Assembly (NCBI GenBank): GCA_030068145.1
Contig: JAPJBO010000232.1
Location: 186,001-250,000, forward strand
Length of the DNA: 64,000 nt
Direction: 5' to 3'
Source of the DNA: Diplonema papillatum
Taxonomy: Eukaryota > Euglenozoa > Diplonemea > Diplonemida > Diplonemidae
In this document: in pieces, positions 10,530 to 22,299 of the stretch
How the letters are laid out: each line of letters starts with the position of its first letter
Numbering within the stretch: position 1 is the first letter of the stretch
Program-made: the position numbers and the translations under genes
Notes under the pieces: generated by a model
Seen by the model: only the letters and a program-made list of their open reading frames with translations
Database searches by the model: none
What the model was told of the DNA's origin: nothing

Positions 10530-10935
10530 TGAAATTTGTTCCGAAACTGAAAATTTGTTCCGGGAAGTGAAAATTTGTTCCGGAACTGAAAATTTGTTCC
10601 GGGAAGCGAAAATTTGTTCCGGGACGTGAAAATTTGTTCCGGGGTGAGTTTTTTTTCTGGGATGCTCACTGATCGTGTCAGCCATTCTTAGCCCAGAAAT
10701 GAAAAAAAACTCACCCAGGAACAAATTAGTCAGAAAAAAAGCCCACCCCGGAACAAATTTTCAGTTCCCGGAACAAATTAGTCAGAAAAAAAGCCCACCC
10801 CGGAACAAATTTTCACTTCCCGGAACAAATTTTCACTTCCCGGAACAAATTTTCACCTCCCGGAACAAATTTTCACCTCCCGGAATAAAAAAGTCGGAAA
10901 AAAAGTCGGAAAAAAAGCAACCCCGGAAAAAATTA
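10530..10935. repeat. Inverted cluster of minisatellite A units
   Basis: Five forward units of the TTCCGGGAAGTGAAAATTTG type are followed, around a centre near 10670, by their reverse complements (CGGAACAAATTTTCACTTCC) with interspersed TTTTTTCCGACT-type blocks. The cluster is itself a large hairpin. Its outer edge (GGAAAAAATTAGCCCC then a C run) mirrors the outer edge of array A at 8.67 kb. Confidence 0.85.
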
Positions 10936-11925
10936 GCCCCAAACCCCCCCCCCCCCCCCCAACGCACCGCGGGGGCATCTCTGACGGTTTCGTGAATAAA
11001 AACCCGAGCTGGCTTTCCCAGCCCACTTCCTAGCCGCCCAGCGACATCACGTGTCTGCACACTTGACCAGTCGAGCCAGCGTTACTTCGACGGCTCCTCC
11101 GCACCACGAGTCCGTTCGTGTTTCCCCGTTCAATGCCCGTTTTTTCTCGAGAACGGTCCTGTGCGCTGTGGCGTCACCCCCCTGTACCTTGCCTCGCGCA
11201 GTCTGTCAGCTTTTGACGGCAGTGTAGTGGACTACCGTGGCTGTAACGGGTAACGGGGAATTAGGGTTCGATTTCGGAAAGGGAGCCGAGAGGGAGCCTG
11301 AGAAACGGCTACCACATCTAAGGATGGCAGCAGGTACGCAAATTGCCCAATAGCAACACTCCTGCGGCAGCGAAGAGAAATGGCCTGCACACGTACTTAG
11401 TACGTTAGAAGCAATGGATGATATCTAGACCTGTCAATGAACACAATTGGTGGACAAGTCTGGCTCCGGCACTGTGCTGCGGCCACGGTACCGAACGTGC
11501 CTGGCTTCGGCGTCATCCCAGTGCCCGTATTCTGCAAGGTGTTTCTGGGAGGAGTTAGTTGTCCTGCGTGCAGCTTTTTTTTCTGACGACGTGCGTATCA
11601 TACGCTCTCTCCTTCGCACACTTCGAACGTACCCAACCGTGTCCCCCAACGTGAGTTTTATCGGGCTCAGGCTGGGCTTGTCTGACAGTCGGTGTCGACG
11701 GTGATTGTGGGCGGGGCGAGGGAAAAAAGACCCCCAACGACACCCCCCGCCAGCATCGCCCAGACAGTACGTCCCGCCCTCGAATCTGCGTCAACCGAGT
11801 CCACTCACAGCAGAACTACCACCCAAAGGAAAAGTCGAAAGACACCCAGACGGCGCGCCAACACCCCTCGGTTGATTGCCGGACAGCGCAAAGCCACTAG
11901 GCATGAAGGTCCGGGGGCTGGGAAG
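10936..11925. other. Upstream region of the coiled-coil gene
   Basis: A run of C at about 10945 is followed by about 950 bases without a motif-bearing frame. The frame that becomes exon 1 is open from 11692, so the first exon might start earlier than annotated. No promoter element is obvious. Confidence 0.4.
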
Positions 11926-14900
11926 ATGCAAGGCGACTACTACAAGCACCCGTTCCGAATGGTCGAGCCGCCCCCGCCGCCTGCGCAGAGGTACTTCGCC
12001 CCGAAGCGAAGCGAAGACTGGGTGCAGCCCCGCCCGCCGAAGCGGAGGCATGTGGTGCCTCGGCCCGCCGGCTACCAGCACAGGGCATCCGACAGAGAGA
12101 GGAGGAGGGTCAAGCGCGCGGCGGCGACGGCCGAGCACGCGTACTACGCGGGCACGCCGCCAGCTGCGTCGGGCAGGAACTCGCCGGTGCTGGGCTGGGA
12201 CGCCTGCACCGCCTCCGCCTTCGGCGCGGGTGACAAGCTGAAGCCGCCGAATACAGTCCGGCCGCAGACGGCGCCGCTGTACCGCTTGCCTCGGGCGCAG
12301 TCCCCCTCCTCCGAGTGCCCCGACACGTGGACGCCCACCGGGTTCGACTTCATCGACACCGCGCTCACGCGGCTCCTCAAGCGCATCTCCACCAACCCGG
12401 ACCCCTACAATGCCACAGCCGAGGACCCCGATGCACCAGGCGCGTCGCTCTCGCTAAAGTGGAAATACATCGCGGACCTGCTCCAGCAGTACGGCGCCCG
12501 TGAAGACGCCGCAGTCAAGGCAGACGGGCTCCGTGCCTTCTTAGACCAGCAGGTGCGCGCAGACCCCTTTTTTTTGGCCGGCACGCACAAAACGAAGCGC
12601 CTGTCTTTTTTAGGGCCAACAATCTTGCGGGTTGCCCGTCAACGTATTGTGCAGGCTAAAAAGAAATAGGCAACGTGTTTGGTGGTTGATCAGAATCCTT
12701 TACCTGAAAATGACACAGGGCAAATCCAAGTGGGAAAACTATCAACCGGCACGCACAAACAAATCGAAGCGGCTGTCTTTTTCCTCCCGAGTGGCGAAAA
12801 CGTGCGCGTGGCTCCGTTCCACGGCTTCATTGATAGTTAGGATCGGAAGGAGAAGAGGGTGCTTCGAGTATCTGGAGACCAGGAAGGAGCGACACTTCAC
12901 TACACAACTGCTGCCATCTCTCTGGCTTCAGCACCTCGAGGCGTGAAAAGGTTCCGTGTCTCCTGTGTGAAGAGATGAATTACAGACCCCTCCCAGGAGC
13001 CCCAGGTTTCCCATTTCAGAGTCAAACGACGCTAAGGAATTAGCAACAACCAAAACAGGTAGCCGCGTCAGGGCAGGACGGCCTGTTCAACACATCGTCG
13101 GGGATTGCCTTCGGCCTGGACGACGCGTGCCCGACGGCCGCGGCGCAGTACGCCTACCGGCCCACCCAGGACCTGACGGGTGCGGCGTGGGTGGTGGTCG
13201 ACCAGCTGCTGCTGCTGACGAAGCGGCTGCAGCCGCAGCTCAGCGACCTCGTCATGCAGGCGCGGTACCTGCTGCTGCACGCTTGCTACGTCGTCCCGAA
13301 GTCGGAGCCGGACATCGTTCCCCTCGACAACGCGAGCGATTCCTTCGAGGTCGCCGAGCAAGTCGAGCGCTTCAACGCGAAGACTTACTTCCAAGCCACC
13401 CGCGAGCTCTCCCTCCGGCTTTCTAATGACGCGCACGCGTTCGAAGACGAAGAGGTCACGCGAGAGAAGCAGACGGCCTGCATTGGGCGGATCATCCTGC
13501 ACTGGCAGCGCGAGTTCCGCGGGCTTCTGTTCAAGGCCTGGCGCCGGCACGTCGCGCACCAGCGCGAGGTGAAGGCGCGCGACGCCGTCGAGGCGACCCT
13601 CCGGGCAGAAGTTGAACGCGCGAACGCACGCGCCAGGGAACGCGAACAAGAAGCAGCCGCCCTCAAAGAGGGGCTAAAAGCGTTGCAAGACGGGTCGGTC
13701 GCCGAGAAGAAGTTGAAGGCGGCGGTGCTTGAGAACAAGAGGCTCGAGCGTGAGCTTAAAGCTGCCACGGAGTCAGCCGTGGACGCGTCGGACAGGTTGA
13801 CCACGGTCGCGGCGTCGGCTTCCGCGTGCCTGCAGACGGTGCTCGACTCGCAAGCCGCCGTGCAACCGCCCGGCCTGCCGGAGTACCGGCTGCAGGCCGC
13901 GATCTCCGACGACTTCCTCGCAGGCGCCGCGTCGATGCCCCTCGACGAGCTGCTGGCGCAGCTCTTCACGACCGTCGCCGCCGCGCACGTCGCGGCGCAC
14001 CGCCCGCCGGAGACCCCGCCGACACCTCCGCTCCTGTTCGACGCCCGCCCGAAGAAGGCCGGCGCGCCGAGGCGGTCCCGTGGTGAGGCCGCGCCGAGGG
14101 AGAGCCGCGGGGCGTCTTTTTTCGCGGCCGCCGAGCCGCCGCCGCCGCCGCCGCCGCCGCCCGCCGCGGCCGGCATCGCCGCCGACGAGGTGCCGCTGCC
14201 GGTGCGCGCGTCGGTGTTCGACGCCGGCGGGAAGGAGCTGCTCAACGTGTACGCGGTCGTCCTGCACGCGATCGACCCCGAGCCGCGCGGCGGCGTCGCA
14301 GCGCTCAACGGCGTCCTGCGGGCGGACCCCTCCGAGAAGGCGGCCGCGGTCGTCGCCCATGCGCTCGCCCTCGGCATCGACGCGGGCGTCCTTCCCCAAG
14401 AGCTTGAGTTTCCGCACGCCAGGGTGCAGCACCTGGCCTTCAGCTGCCAAGTCGCTGCGCGGCTGTGCGATCCGAAGCACGCCAGGGGCCCTGCCGCGGC
14501 GGCTTTTTCCCCGCTCGGCGGCCCGGGCGGGCAGCCCCACGAGTCCTCGTCCGATGCGATCGGGGTGTTGTTCGAGCTGAAGGAGGAGCTGAGCAAGCTG
14601 GCCGACGTGCAGGCTCGTGCGTCGTCGTGGACGAGGCTCGCCCTGTCGCTGCTGGCCGGCAACGTGCGCGCCGCGGTGGAGAGGGTCGTCGGGCGGTCGC
14701 CCGCGCTGTTCTCCGTCGTCGAGTCGAGCGACTACGCCGACTTCTGCGACCCCCACGCCATCGGCTGCGGTGTGGACGCCACGGGCGACGCGAAGCAGCT
14801 GGCGCTGCTGGAAACAGTCTGCTCCCCCCCCACGCATCATCATTTTAATGCTGCCAGGGTCAGTTCGCGAAGGGCGGCATCGAAGGACATATATTCAACA

Positions 14901-17900
14901 CGACTGGAAAAGTTGACACGGCAACATGCAGCATGGCCAATCTTGGCAGGTTCCTGTGCTGCTCAGCGAAGATTGCTCTTTCAGGGGCTGATGCTTGGGT
15001 GTTCTTTATAGGGACTGTTGCCTGGAGGTTCTTTGCATGGGTGCGACTATAGGGGAAGGATCGCCTCCTTCCTGAGAAACAATGCAACCGGACATCCCTT
15101 CCGCTCTGGTGGCATAGCTAACTGATCGAAGAAGGCTTGATAAAAACAATCATGAGACGCGGGTCTGTCTCTAATCATTTACACTAAGGTTTCTCCCCTC
15201 CCCCAAAGCCTTGCGAATGTGTTCGTGGTGTCGGCCGCAGGAGTCTTTTTTGGCTAGCCAAAGAGAGTAAAAGAGTGTACGTACAGTAGTGAGTAGAGAA
15301 GAGAACGAGTGTAAAAGAACGGAGGTAGCACAGGCTACCATACCAACGGACCACCGCAAGTTTTCTTGTTTTTTTCTTGAACGGGAAAAACACGCAGTCT
15401 TTTATCCCCGAGTTTTTATTATCCTGCAATCGAACCAGGTTGTAATACCTAAGCACATACACACCTTCTCCGGTAGCTCCCGGCTCAGCCGACTCTCGCG
15501 GCCTCCTTAAAAGTAAAATAAGTAACCGACCTGATGCCGCCGAAGCAGAACGCAGCAGTCACGGCTGACGAGCTGATGCAGCTGGAAAAGCGGCTGGTGG
15601 ATCTAGGAGACAGACTAGCGGCTCGCGAAGCGGAGCTGGAGAAGAAGGAGGCCGAAGACAAGCGGAAAAGGGAGCAAGACGAGACAGGCCGGGTAGCCAA
15701 GAGACGCAGGCTACCTGAGGAGGGGGAGAACCGCTTGGTACCGACTGAGCTGATGCCGGGCCTGACGAAGCAGAGGGCCGAGGAAATCTTCCTCGCGTTT
15801 CAAGATGAAAACCCCTCGTTTTGGGACAGCCTGAACCCTGGCGTGAAGCAGGAAATCTCGGTGTTGGATGACGAGCGCGAGGTGCTTGCGGTGCTGGACG
15901 AGGCCACGATAGCGGCACAGGCTGCTGACGTCGACGGCGATGACGACGACTTTGTCTTCTTGGACGTAGAGACATGGAAAACGATGGCCCCAACACCAGA
16001 CAACCTGGCACGTTTCGAAGGGTCTGTCAGGAGGCTCTACCGGCTGAAGGGTAACCCGCAACTTCAGGACCGGCGCGATGATGTCACCGAGAAGATAAGG
16101 GACCTCGTGCGGCTACGCCGTGGTGAGACTGGGCCCCCAAAGGCAATGTGGCTTCTGAGACTGGGCCTTTTCCTGGACGAGTACGAGCAGCTGCATGCTG
16201 CGTACGAGACACGGGACCCGGGCGCGGCGGGCGTGATGCGCCAGATTCAGCAGGTGGATCGCCTGCCAGAACGGGTAAAGCAGGCAAGACGGCGCTTCTC
16301 GGCGCAATTCAAGTCGGCGTCGAGGCCGGCTCGGGCCCGGTTGGGGCGCGCTGGCCCCAGCCGCGAAAATTGCATAAACTTCCGGCATGGCAGATGCACG
16401 CGCCAGGACTGCCGGTTTCGGCACACGGCCACTCCGGGGGTCACACGCAGGTCCGCAAAAAACGGGTGACTCCCCTCCCAAGGAGGGGTCGACACGTGGG
16501 AGGCCCGGGTCGCGAGGTTCGAAGGTCGGGGGACGTCGAGGAAGACGACAGCGCAGCGAGCGTCCATCATGGCGTCGTTGACGCGGTTCGCATCGGTAGT
16601 GGGGCTGCAGGCGGAGTCGCCTTCGCTAAGGATCAGGGCTTTCGCGACGGCGATGCTGAACAAGAGTATGACCGGCAGCCAGCTAGCAGCATACACCGCA
16701 AGGACGTCGGGGAAAAGGGGCAGGCCGAGAACCGGAGAAATGCGGACCGTGTCGGTTCAGAAATACGTCGAGGTGCTCGGGTTGAGGCTTGGGGTGCCGT
16801 CGGCAGATCTTGCAGCCACGAAGAAAGCAATCCTCAAGACGAGGCTGGAGCGCAGGGAGATGCCGACACATGCCCCTCCGATCACGCTGGAGCAGCAGCG
16901 GAGTATTGTGAAAGACCTGGAGAAGGGCGGCCACGAGGACGTGGCGACGGCTGCTTGCCTAGCCTGGGCATGCGCGCTGCGGATGGCAGACCTGCGGGCT
17001 CTAGGTCCGACGGACGTGACCGTCGTGGAACCAGGACTGCTGCGCATCTCGTGGTGGACGACGAAGGAGGCCAGCCTTCGGATGAGGGAATCGGAGATGA
17101 CCTACCGGGTCCCCATGGGCGTATCGTTGAAGGTGAGGAGATGGGTGGCTCGAGGCCTCCGTTTCACCGAGGCGACGACGAGAAGGCTGGTACGCGAAGC
17201 GAAGAAAGTGTTCCCCGAGTGTGCGGAGCACAGCTGGAAACGGGGGGCGCTGCAGCACCTGGCCAAGAGCGGGGCGGGCTGGGAGGAGCTCCTGCTCATG
17301 GCCCGACATCAGTCAAGGGACACCCTCAAGCGCTACCTCTGGGGGTGCTTGACCCCGGACAGCCTAAGAACGGCTCGGGCGTCGCTGCTGCTCCACACTC
17401 CGCTGAGCGGCGGCCTGACGGCGTCCTCAAGGTGAAGGGTACTGCCAGAGCCAGCGTGTACTGCCCTGAGTATGCTTGGGACCTAAGGTATTCGCATCCC
17501 CTGAAGGACTGGGCGGACACCCGTCATCCCGAAGCGGCGGAACTCATGGACTGCCTACTGGCGTGGGCGGAAAAGCACACACAGGGTGACATGGGCGAAC
17601 AGAGCGAGGCGGAATATGACAGGGAGGTCATATTGGAGGACTGGTTGCTGCGCGAAGGTCTTGACGATCACGTCGAGGGGGTCAGGGCCCAGGAGCTCGC
17701 ACTGTCGGAGCTGGCCGCAAAAGCCTACACGAAAGTGCTGCCGAGTCCAGTTTTTCGCACATCCCGTGGCCCCATTGACACGCTGCCGGACACGAAGGCG
17801 GACTACGAGATGGTCGAGCGGGGTTTGTGGGCAGATGAGATCCGTGTCCTGAGGCAGATGACACAGGAACCTTTGCTCTTGTCGCACGAGAGGCACCAGG

Positions 17901-20879
17901 CCCCACTTAGCCTAGACATCACAGAGGCCGACCTCGAGGTGATGGTGAAGAGCGGCGTCGTCAGGAAGGTGGACAAGAGGCCGCGCATCACTTTGAAGGT
18001 ATTTAAGATACCGAAGAAGGACAAGGAAGTGACCCGCCTGCTAATTGACGGCAGACCGTTTGACAGCCGAACGTCTCAGCCCCTGTCCCCCATCACCCCA
18101 TCGCTTCGGGACGTCGAGCGCTTTGTCCTAGACCACACGTGGTTTGCGACCCTGGACATGTTGGGCTACTTTTATCAGCTTCCGGTGTCGGAGGTACTGG
18201 CAAGTTATCTCGGTTTTCGGGCACAGGGCGCGTACTATGTTTTTTGCATTGCCGTTCCGGGCATTGCTCGCGCACCGGCAATCGCCCAGCTGACGACCCT
18301 GGGCGTTCGTCGATTGGCGGGCGTCGCAGAGACCAGCTTGGCCATATATGATGACGTCGCGTATGGCGGGCAGACGAAGTCCAGCGTCCTCGGAAGCGAG
18401 CAGCGACTCAGGGGGGCTCTGGCCAAAACAAACATCAAAATCCGAGAGGACAAATGTCGGGGGCCTGCGCAGGCCGGCATTTTCGATGGTCTGGTGCTCG
18501 ACCTCGTGGAGAAGACAATCGGCCTGCCGCGGGAATGGGTCGATGCCTGCCGCGAAAACGGGGCGCAGCGCGTGATGTCCTTTCGGGCGCTGGCTCAGCG
18601 CATTGGGTGTCTGCGGTGGGCGCTGCACGTCATGCGATGTCCCCCTGCGGCATACCCCGGGCTCATGCGGGCGAATCGGTTGCTGAGTAGCAGGTGCGTC
18701 ACCCACCGCGACTGGGACACGGTTGTGAAGATCCCGCGGGAGCTGCTGGCGGAGCTGAAAAATGGCGAGCGCTGGATGGGAGACGCTTCTCCCCGAAAGG
18801 TCAGGCACCCAGCGCGGCGAGTACACGTCTGGACGGATGCGTCCGATCAAGGCGGAGGTGTGGTCGTCCTGGATCCGGGGCGAAGAACGATCCTCGCACG
18901 CGAGCGGTGGAGGTGGAAAGACAGATTGGCGAGCCTGGCTCCGCCAACGCCCATAAGGCGACGCGAGTTGGTGGCAGCGATTCTGGGGGTTCTTCTGGCT
19001 AGGAGCGTGACCACAGGATGGGTAGCGTTCGACGCTTTTCACGATAACAGCACAGCGGAGAGCCGTCACAGAAAGCTTGCGTCCCCCCATCCGGCGGAAA
19101 ACCGGCTCCTTGTGGAAATGCAGGAGCGCCTGCGAGGAGCGGACGTAGCAACTCACCTGGTCCCGGGAGGAAATATGGTTGCCGATCTCGATACTAGCCC
19201 TCCGCGTCTTTGAGGGCTCCCAGCAGAGGAGAGCGTTTTAGCGTAGCATACGGCATTTCCTCCGCGCTAGGAGGGCTCCAGTCTTTCTTCTCTCTCCTCT
19301 GATCCTCGCGGAGAGGACACCTCCACAAAAGAGGATAGTTGCGTGCGTTTTCTTTCGTCCCTCGGCGAAGAGGGCTCCGTAACAGAGAAGAACACTGCAT
19401 CTGGCTTCTGTCCTCCGAAGAGGGCTCCCCCGCAGAGGAGAGCGTACTGGGTCTCTCTGGTACTTCCACGAAGAGAGCATCATATACGTGAGGAGTGGGA
19501 GCGTGCATTACGCATTCCCTCACGGTTCTTCTGTTCGGCTTCTTACTTCCTACATGGCGGCGCGGAAAAATCCTTGCCTTGAACCTGCCCAGTGTCCTTC
19601 CGCATGGAGGCACACGGAAGAGCTCCCCCGCAAGGGTGCTTACCCCCGCGAGTAAAAGGGTGCTTCTTTCCAGGGCAGGTATTCTCATCCTGCAAGGTGG
19701 CCGGTGCTTCCTCACGGGCCCCGACGCACGCCTGCGTCCTCTCCATCCAACCTCTGTTTTTCTTTCTCTGTATCTCCAAGTTCTCCCCTCGTGCTGGCAC
19801 CGCGAAGCGAGGTCCGTCGCTGCTAGCGGGCCCAGAGAAGGGAAATAAAACTCATCCGTCAAAACAAGCACCAAGAACAACGATCTCCCAAAGCTCCCGA
19901 AAGAGACAGGTTCCACGCAGAAACACCGCTTCTCCCACAGGTGCTCGGCAACAGCTACCGGTTGATGCGCCGGTTGTTCTACGCGAACGCGGGGCCCGAC
20001 GTGCCGGCCGCGGCGCCCGCCGCGTGCCTGTGGCGGCTGCTGGAGGAGGCCGAGGTGCCGAAGGCGTTCTCGATGTCGAAGCACGAGTTCGACGCGCTCG
20101 TCGGCCGCGCCGTCGCGCGCAAGCCGGCTCCGGCGGGCCAGGGCCCCGCGCCCGCGGCCGGGCTCTCGCCGGCCGAATGGACGGCCGTCGTCGTGCACTG
20201 CGCCGCCGTGCTGTTCCGGGACTCCACCCCGATGATGATCCACGAAAAAGTGTCATGGCTCCTCGAGCGCCACCTCCTCTGCACACCCAGCGCCGCCGAC
20301 GCTTCGGAGTACCGCGAACTGATATACCATACTTCGGCGCAAGCAGTGCTGGCGGAGTATGCAGTCCCGTTGCGAGCGGTCTTCGACCAGTACACGGTGA
20401 ACCGTACGAGGATATCGGCGAACGCCTTCATGCAGATGTTGAACGATGCTGGGCTCTTCGCCACGCAGCTGGAGGCGGCTCAGAGGCAGTTTGACGGCCG
20501 GCTGCACAGCAGCGTGTGCCGGGACGTGTTTTCGGTGATTAAAGAGGCGTCCGGGAGCCACGCGCAGGGCGGCGTCAACTTCACGTGCTTCTTGGAGGTG
20601 CTCGCGGCCACCAGCGCGTACGACGCGCGCGCCCAGCCGTACCTGCCGCTCCACAGGGCGGTCCGCCGGTTCTTCGAGCGGCGGCTGCTGAAGGGGCTCA
20701 CCCCCGTCGTCCCCTCGCTGCAGGCGCTGCTGTCGACGAGCAGCGGCCGCGGCACCAGCGACGAGCGCAAGCCGCTCAAGTGCTACCGCTTGGCCGCGTT
20801 TTCTCCGCAGACTCCTCTGTCCACGAGGCAGCATCCGGCGGCCCCGAGTCCGTTCTTGCACCCGTCTCCTCCTCCTTAA
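11926..20879 (+). CDS. Large coiled-coil protein, three exons, unrecognised family
   Basis: Exons 11926-12552, 13059-14816 and 19941-20879 join in phase 0 at GT-AG borders to about 1107 residues. The N-terminal part is rich in proline and basic residues. Exon 2 has a helical, charged segment (about residues 365-470 of the joined protein: EVERANARAREREQEAAAL, ENKRLERELKAATESA) typical of a coiled coil, then a low-complexity A/P stretch with nine prolines and a second helical region. Exon 3 contains FDQYTVNRTRISANAFMQM, which resembles an EF-hand-like helix pair but lacks a clear calcium loop. I do not recognise the family; cytoskeletal or ciliary proteins often look like this, but that is only an impression. 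The donor of intron 2 (GTCTGC) is weak. Intron 2 holds the tyrosine-recombinase element. The 3' end has been duplicated downstream, so the true last exon is uncertain. Confidence 0.7.
12575..12790 (+). repeat. Short intron-borne repeats in intron 1
   Basis: Two copies (12575-12610 and 12749-12790) of a 35-40-base sequence with core GAAGCGCCTGTCTTTTT or close to it, preceded by GGCACGCACAAA. The same sequence lies inverted at 35833-35872, near the start of another gene's intron. Between them, 12626-12666 matches 3661-3702 inverted. Confidence 0.75.
15190..19500 (+). mobile_element. Tyrosine-recombinase (DIRS/VIPER-type) retroelement
   Basis: The element lies in intron 2 of the coiled-coil gene, same strand as the host. 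Parts in order: a gag-like frame (15534-16469) with a CCCH zinc finger near its end; a tyrosine recombinase frame (16569-17435); and a reverse transcriptase plus RNase H region (about 17.5-19.2 kb) in a third frame that overlaps the recombinase frame upstream. Overlapping frames are usual in this group. The order gag, recombinase, reverse transcriptase is that of VIPER/TATE elements; DIRS and Ngaro carry the recombinase last. The 3' flank (19.2-19.5 kb) has four or five repeats of GAAGAGGGCTCC. I found no long terminal repeats. The element looks whole, with no obvious breaks in its three frames, and is therefore probably young. The edges are approximate. Confidence 0.85.
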
Positions 20880-20881
20880 CC

Positions 20882-20967
20882 TGGAATATTGTTGCGATGG
20901 TGGGGAGTCACCGGCATGCCGATGAGTACCACACTGCCTGCCTTTCACTACGTGACACCGGATAGGT
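20882..20967 (+). repeat. Short interspersed repeat E, copy 1
   Basis: About 85 bases containing GGGGAGTCACCGGCATGCCG recur at 28369-28460, where they interrupt a copy of repeat D. This copy sits just after the stop of the coiled-coil gene, between that gene's 3' end and its duplicate. Confidence 0.8.
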
Positions 20968-21164
20968 CACTCTTGGCGCGCTTCCGTCGTGGTGCAACCC
21001 GCGTCGGCTGCAACTACTGCTGGTAGCTTGTGACAAGTTCGTAGTCAGATCCGGATTCGGAGTCCTCGTTCTCTCGCTCCGGCCTCTGCAGCGGCGAGCA
21101 CGGCAAGACGGGCCTAAAACGTAGCTTCTTGTGGCTCGAGAACTGGCCGTGCCGCAGCATGTAC

Positions 21165-21400
21165 ACACCTGCTCCACAGGGCCGTCCGTCGGTTCTTCGA
21201 GTGGCGGCTGAAGGGGCTTACCCCCGTCGCTGCAGGCGCTGCTGTCGACGAGCAGCGGCCGGCGCAAGCCGCTCAAGTGCTACCTCAAGTGCTACCTCAA
21301 GTGCGTGGCCGCGTTTTCTCGCAGACTCCTCTGTCCACGAGACAGCACGCGGCGACCCCGAGTCCGTTTTTGCGCCCATATCCTCCTGCTCCTCAACAAC
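21165..21400 (+). repeat. Duplicated 3' end of the coiled-coil gene
   Basis: The sequence from CTCCACAGGGC to the CCGAGTCCGTT region of 20650-20870 is repeated here about 525 bases downstream with several small length differences and a local triplication of TCAAGTGCTACC. It is a partial second copy of the gene's terminal coding segment. Confidence 0.85.
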
Positions 21401-21896
21401 CTCGTTGGCGAAACCAGCCTCCTCCGCTCTGGTCCAATCGGTCTTCGACTCGGTTGGCGACGTGGGATATGATTTCGCAGCTAAAAGCTTGTCGTCCGAC
21501 GGTGCTACCTCAGCAGCTCCCTGCCCTGTTTCCATGGCCCCCTGTAGACACGGCAAGCAACAGAAGCCGAAACGCGTGCGACGAGAAAGCGAGCCCAACT
21601 GTATGTTTAACACTCGGGCCAGTCGAGAAATGCACGCCGGCACAGAGTGCCCGCAGTGCCGAATGCTCTTTGAACGCCTGTTGTTGCGGCAGCACAGCTG
21701 CAAAAAGGCCGGCTGTGCGCGAATAGAGCCAAGCCACCTTCTTCGAACGCGGGGGGTGGGCACCCGCTTTCTCGAGCGAACGGCCACCCGTCGGCTACGC
21801 TTTCCAGCAGAAGTCGACGAGTCCATTACACAATTCGCGTTGCTCCCTTATCGCGCGTACGTTTACCTTTCCAGTCTCGTGCGAACTGGCTGCTAG
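21290..21896 (+). CDS. ORF with a C2HC-type zinc finger, unrecognised
   Basis: A frame open from 21129 and protein-like from about 21310 (DSSVHETARGDPES onward) ends at 21896. It encodes an acidic/serine-rich stretch, then TECPQCRMLFERLLLRQHSC, a CxxC...HxxxC finger pattern, then a further 60 residues ending YLSSLVRTGC. The homologous frame at 20810-20880 is also readable, so this may be the authentic C-terminal exon of the coiled-coil gene displaced by the duplication. I cannot settle the splice structure. No family is recognised. Confidence 0.4.
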
Positions 21897-22299
21897 CATC
21901 AAGCAACGCCCTCCGATACCGCCAATCCTGCTACCACTCGAGTCGGACACGCCCTTTCTCCTCTGCGGGACGTGTGCAGCCTTCGACTTACCTCCCGTCC
22001 AGTCCTCCTGAAAAGGCGTTCAGCGCATCAGTTCTGTCACCGACATCTGATTACGCTGATGAAGCAAGCGATTGTTTCGTCGGTCAGCCGTGTGACTCGC
22101 CCGAAACCCAATTAAAATGCTTCGAACAATATGAGCCGTGAACTGTGAAGCTACGGGCCCGCAGATTGCAGGCCGGCGCCGGTTGCGAGCCTTAAACACA
22201 GCCGGCTGCCAGTACAGAACCCCAAAACTTCCCCCCGTCCCCTTGAGAGACTTGAATTCAACCAAGCAGGAACGGGGGGGGAAAGGAAGAAGCACGACA
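21897..22299. other. Short intergenic leader of the exostosin gene
   Basis: No gene seen. The 40 bases before the start codon are purine-rich with a G run. Confidence 0.5.

Noticed and set aside
13385-14843. Antisense frames of 425 and 356 codons in exon 2 of the coiled-coil gene
   Set aside because: Low-complexity serine/alanine or arginine/glycine shadows of a GC-rich exon; the sense frame has coiled-coil heptads and correct splice phases.
16148-17450. The upstream 430 codons of the frame that later encodes reverse transcriptase
   Set aside because: They overlap the recombinase frame and have no motif; probably an open shadow and not translated domain sequence.
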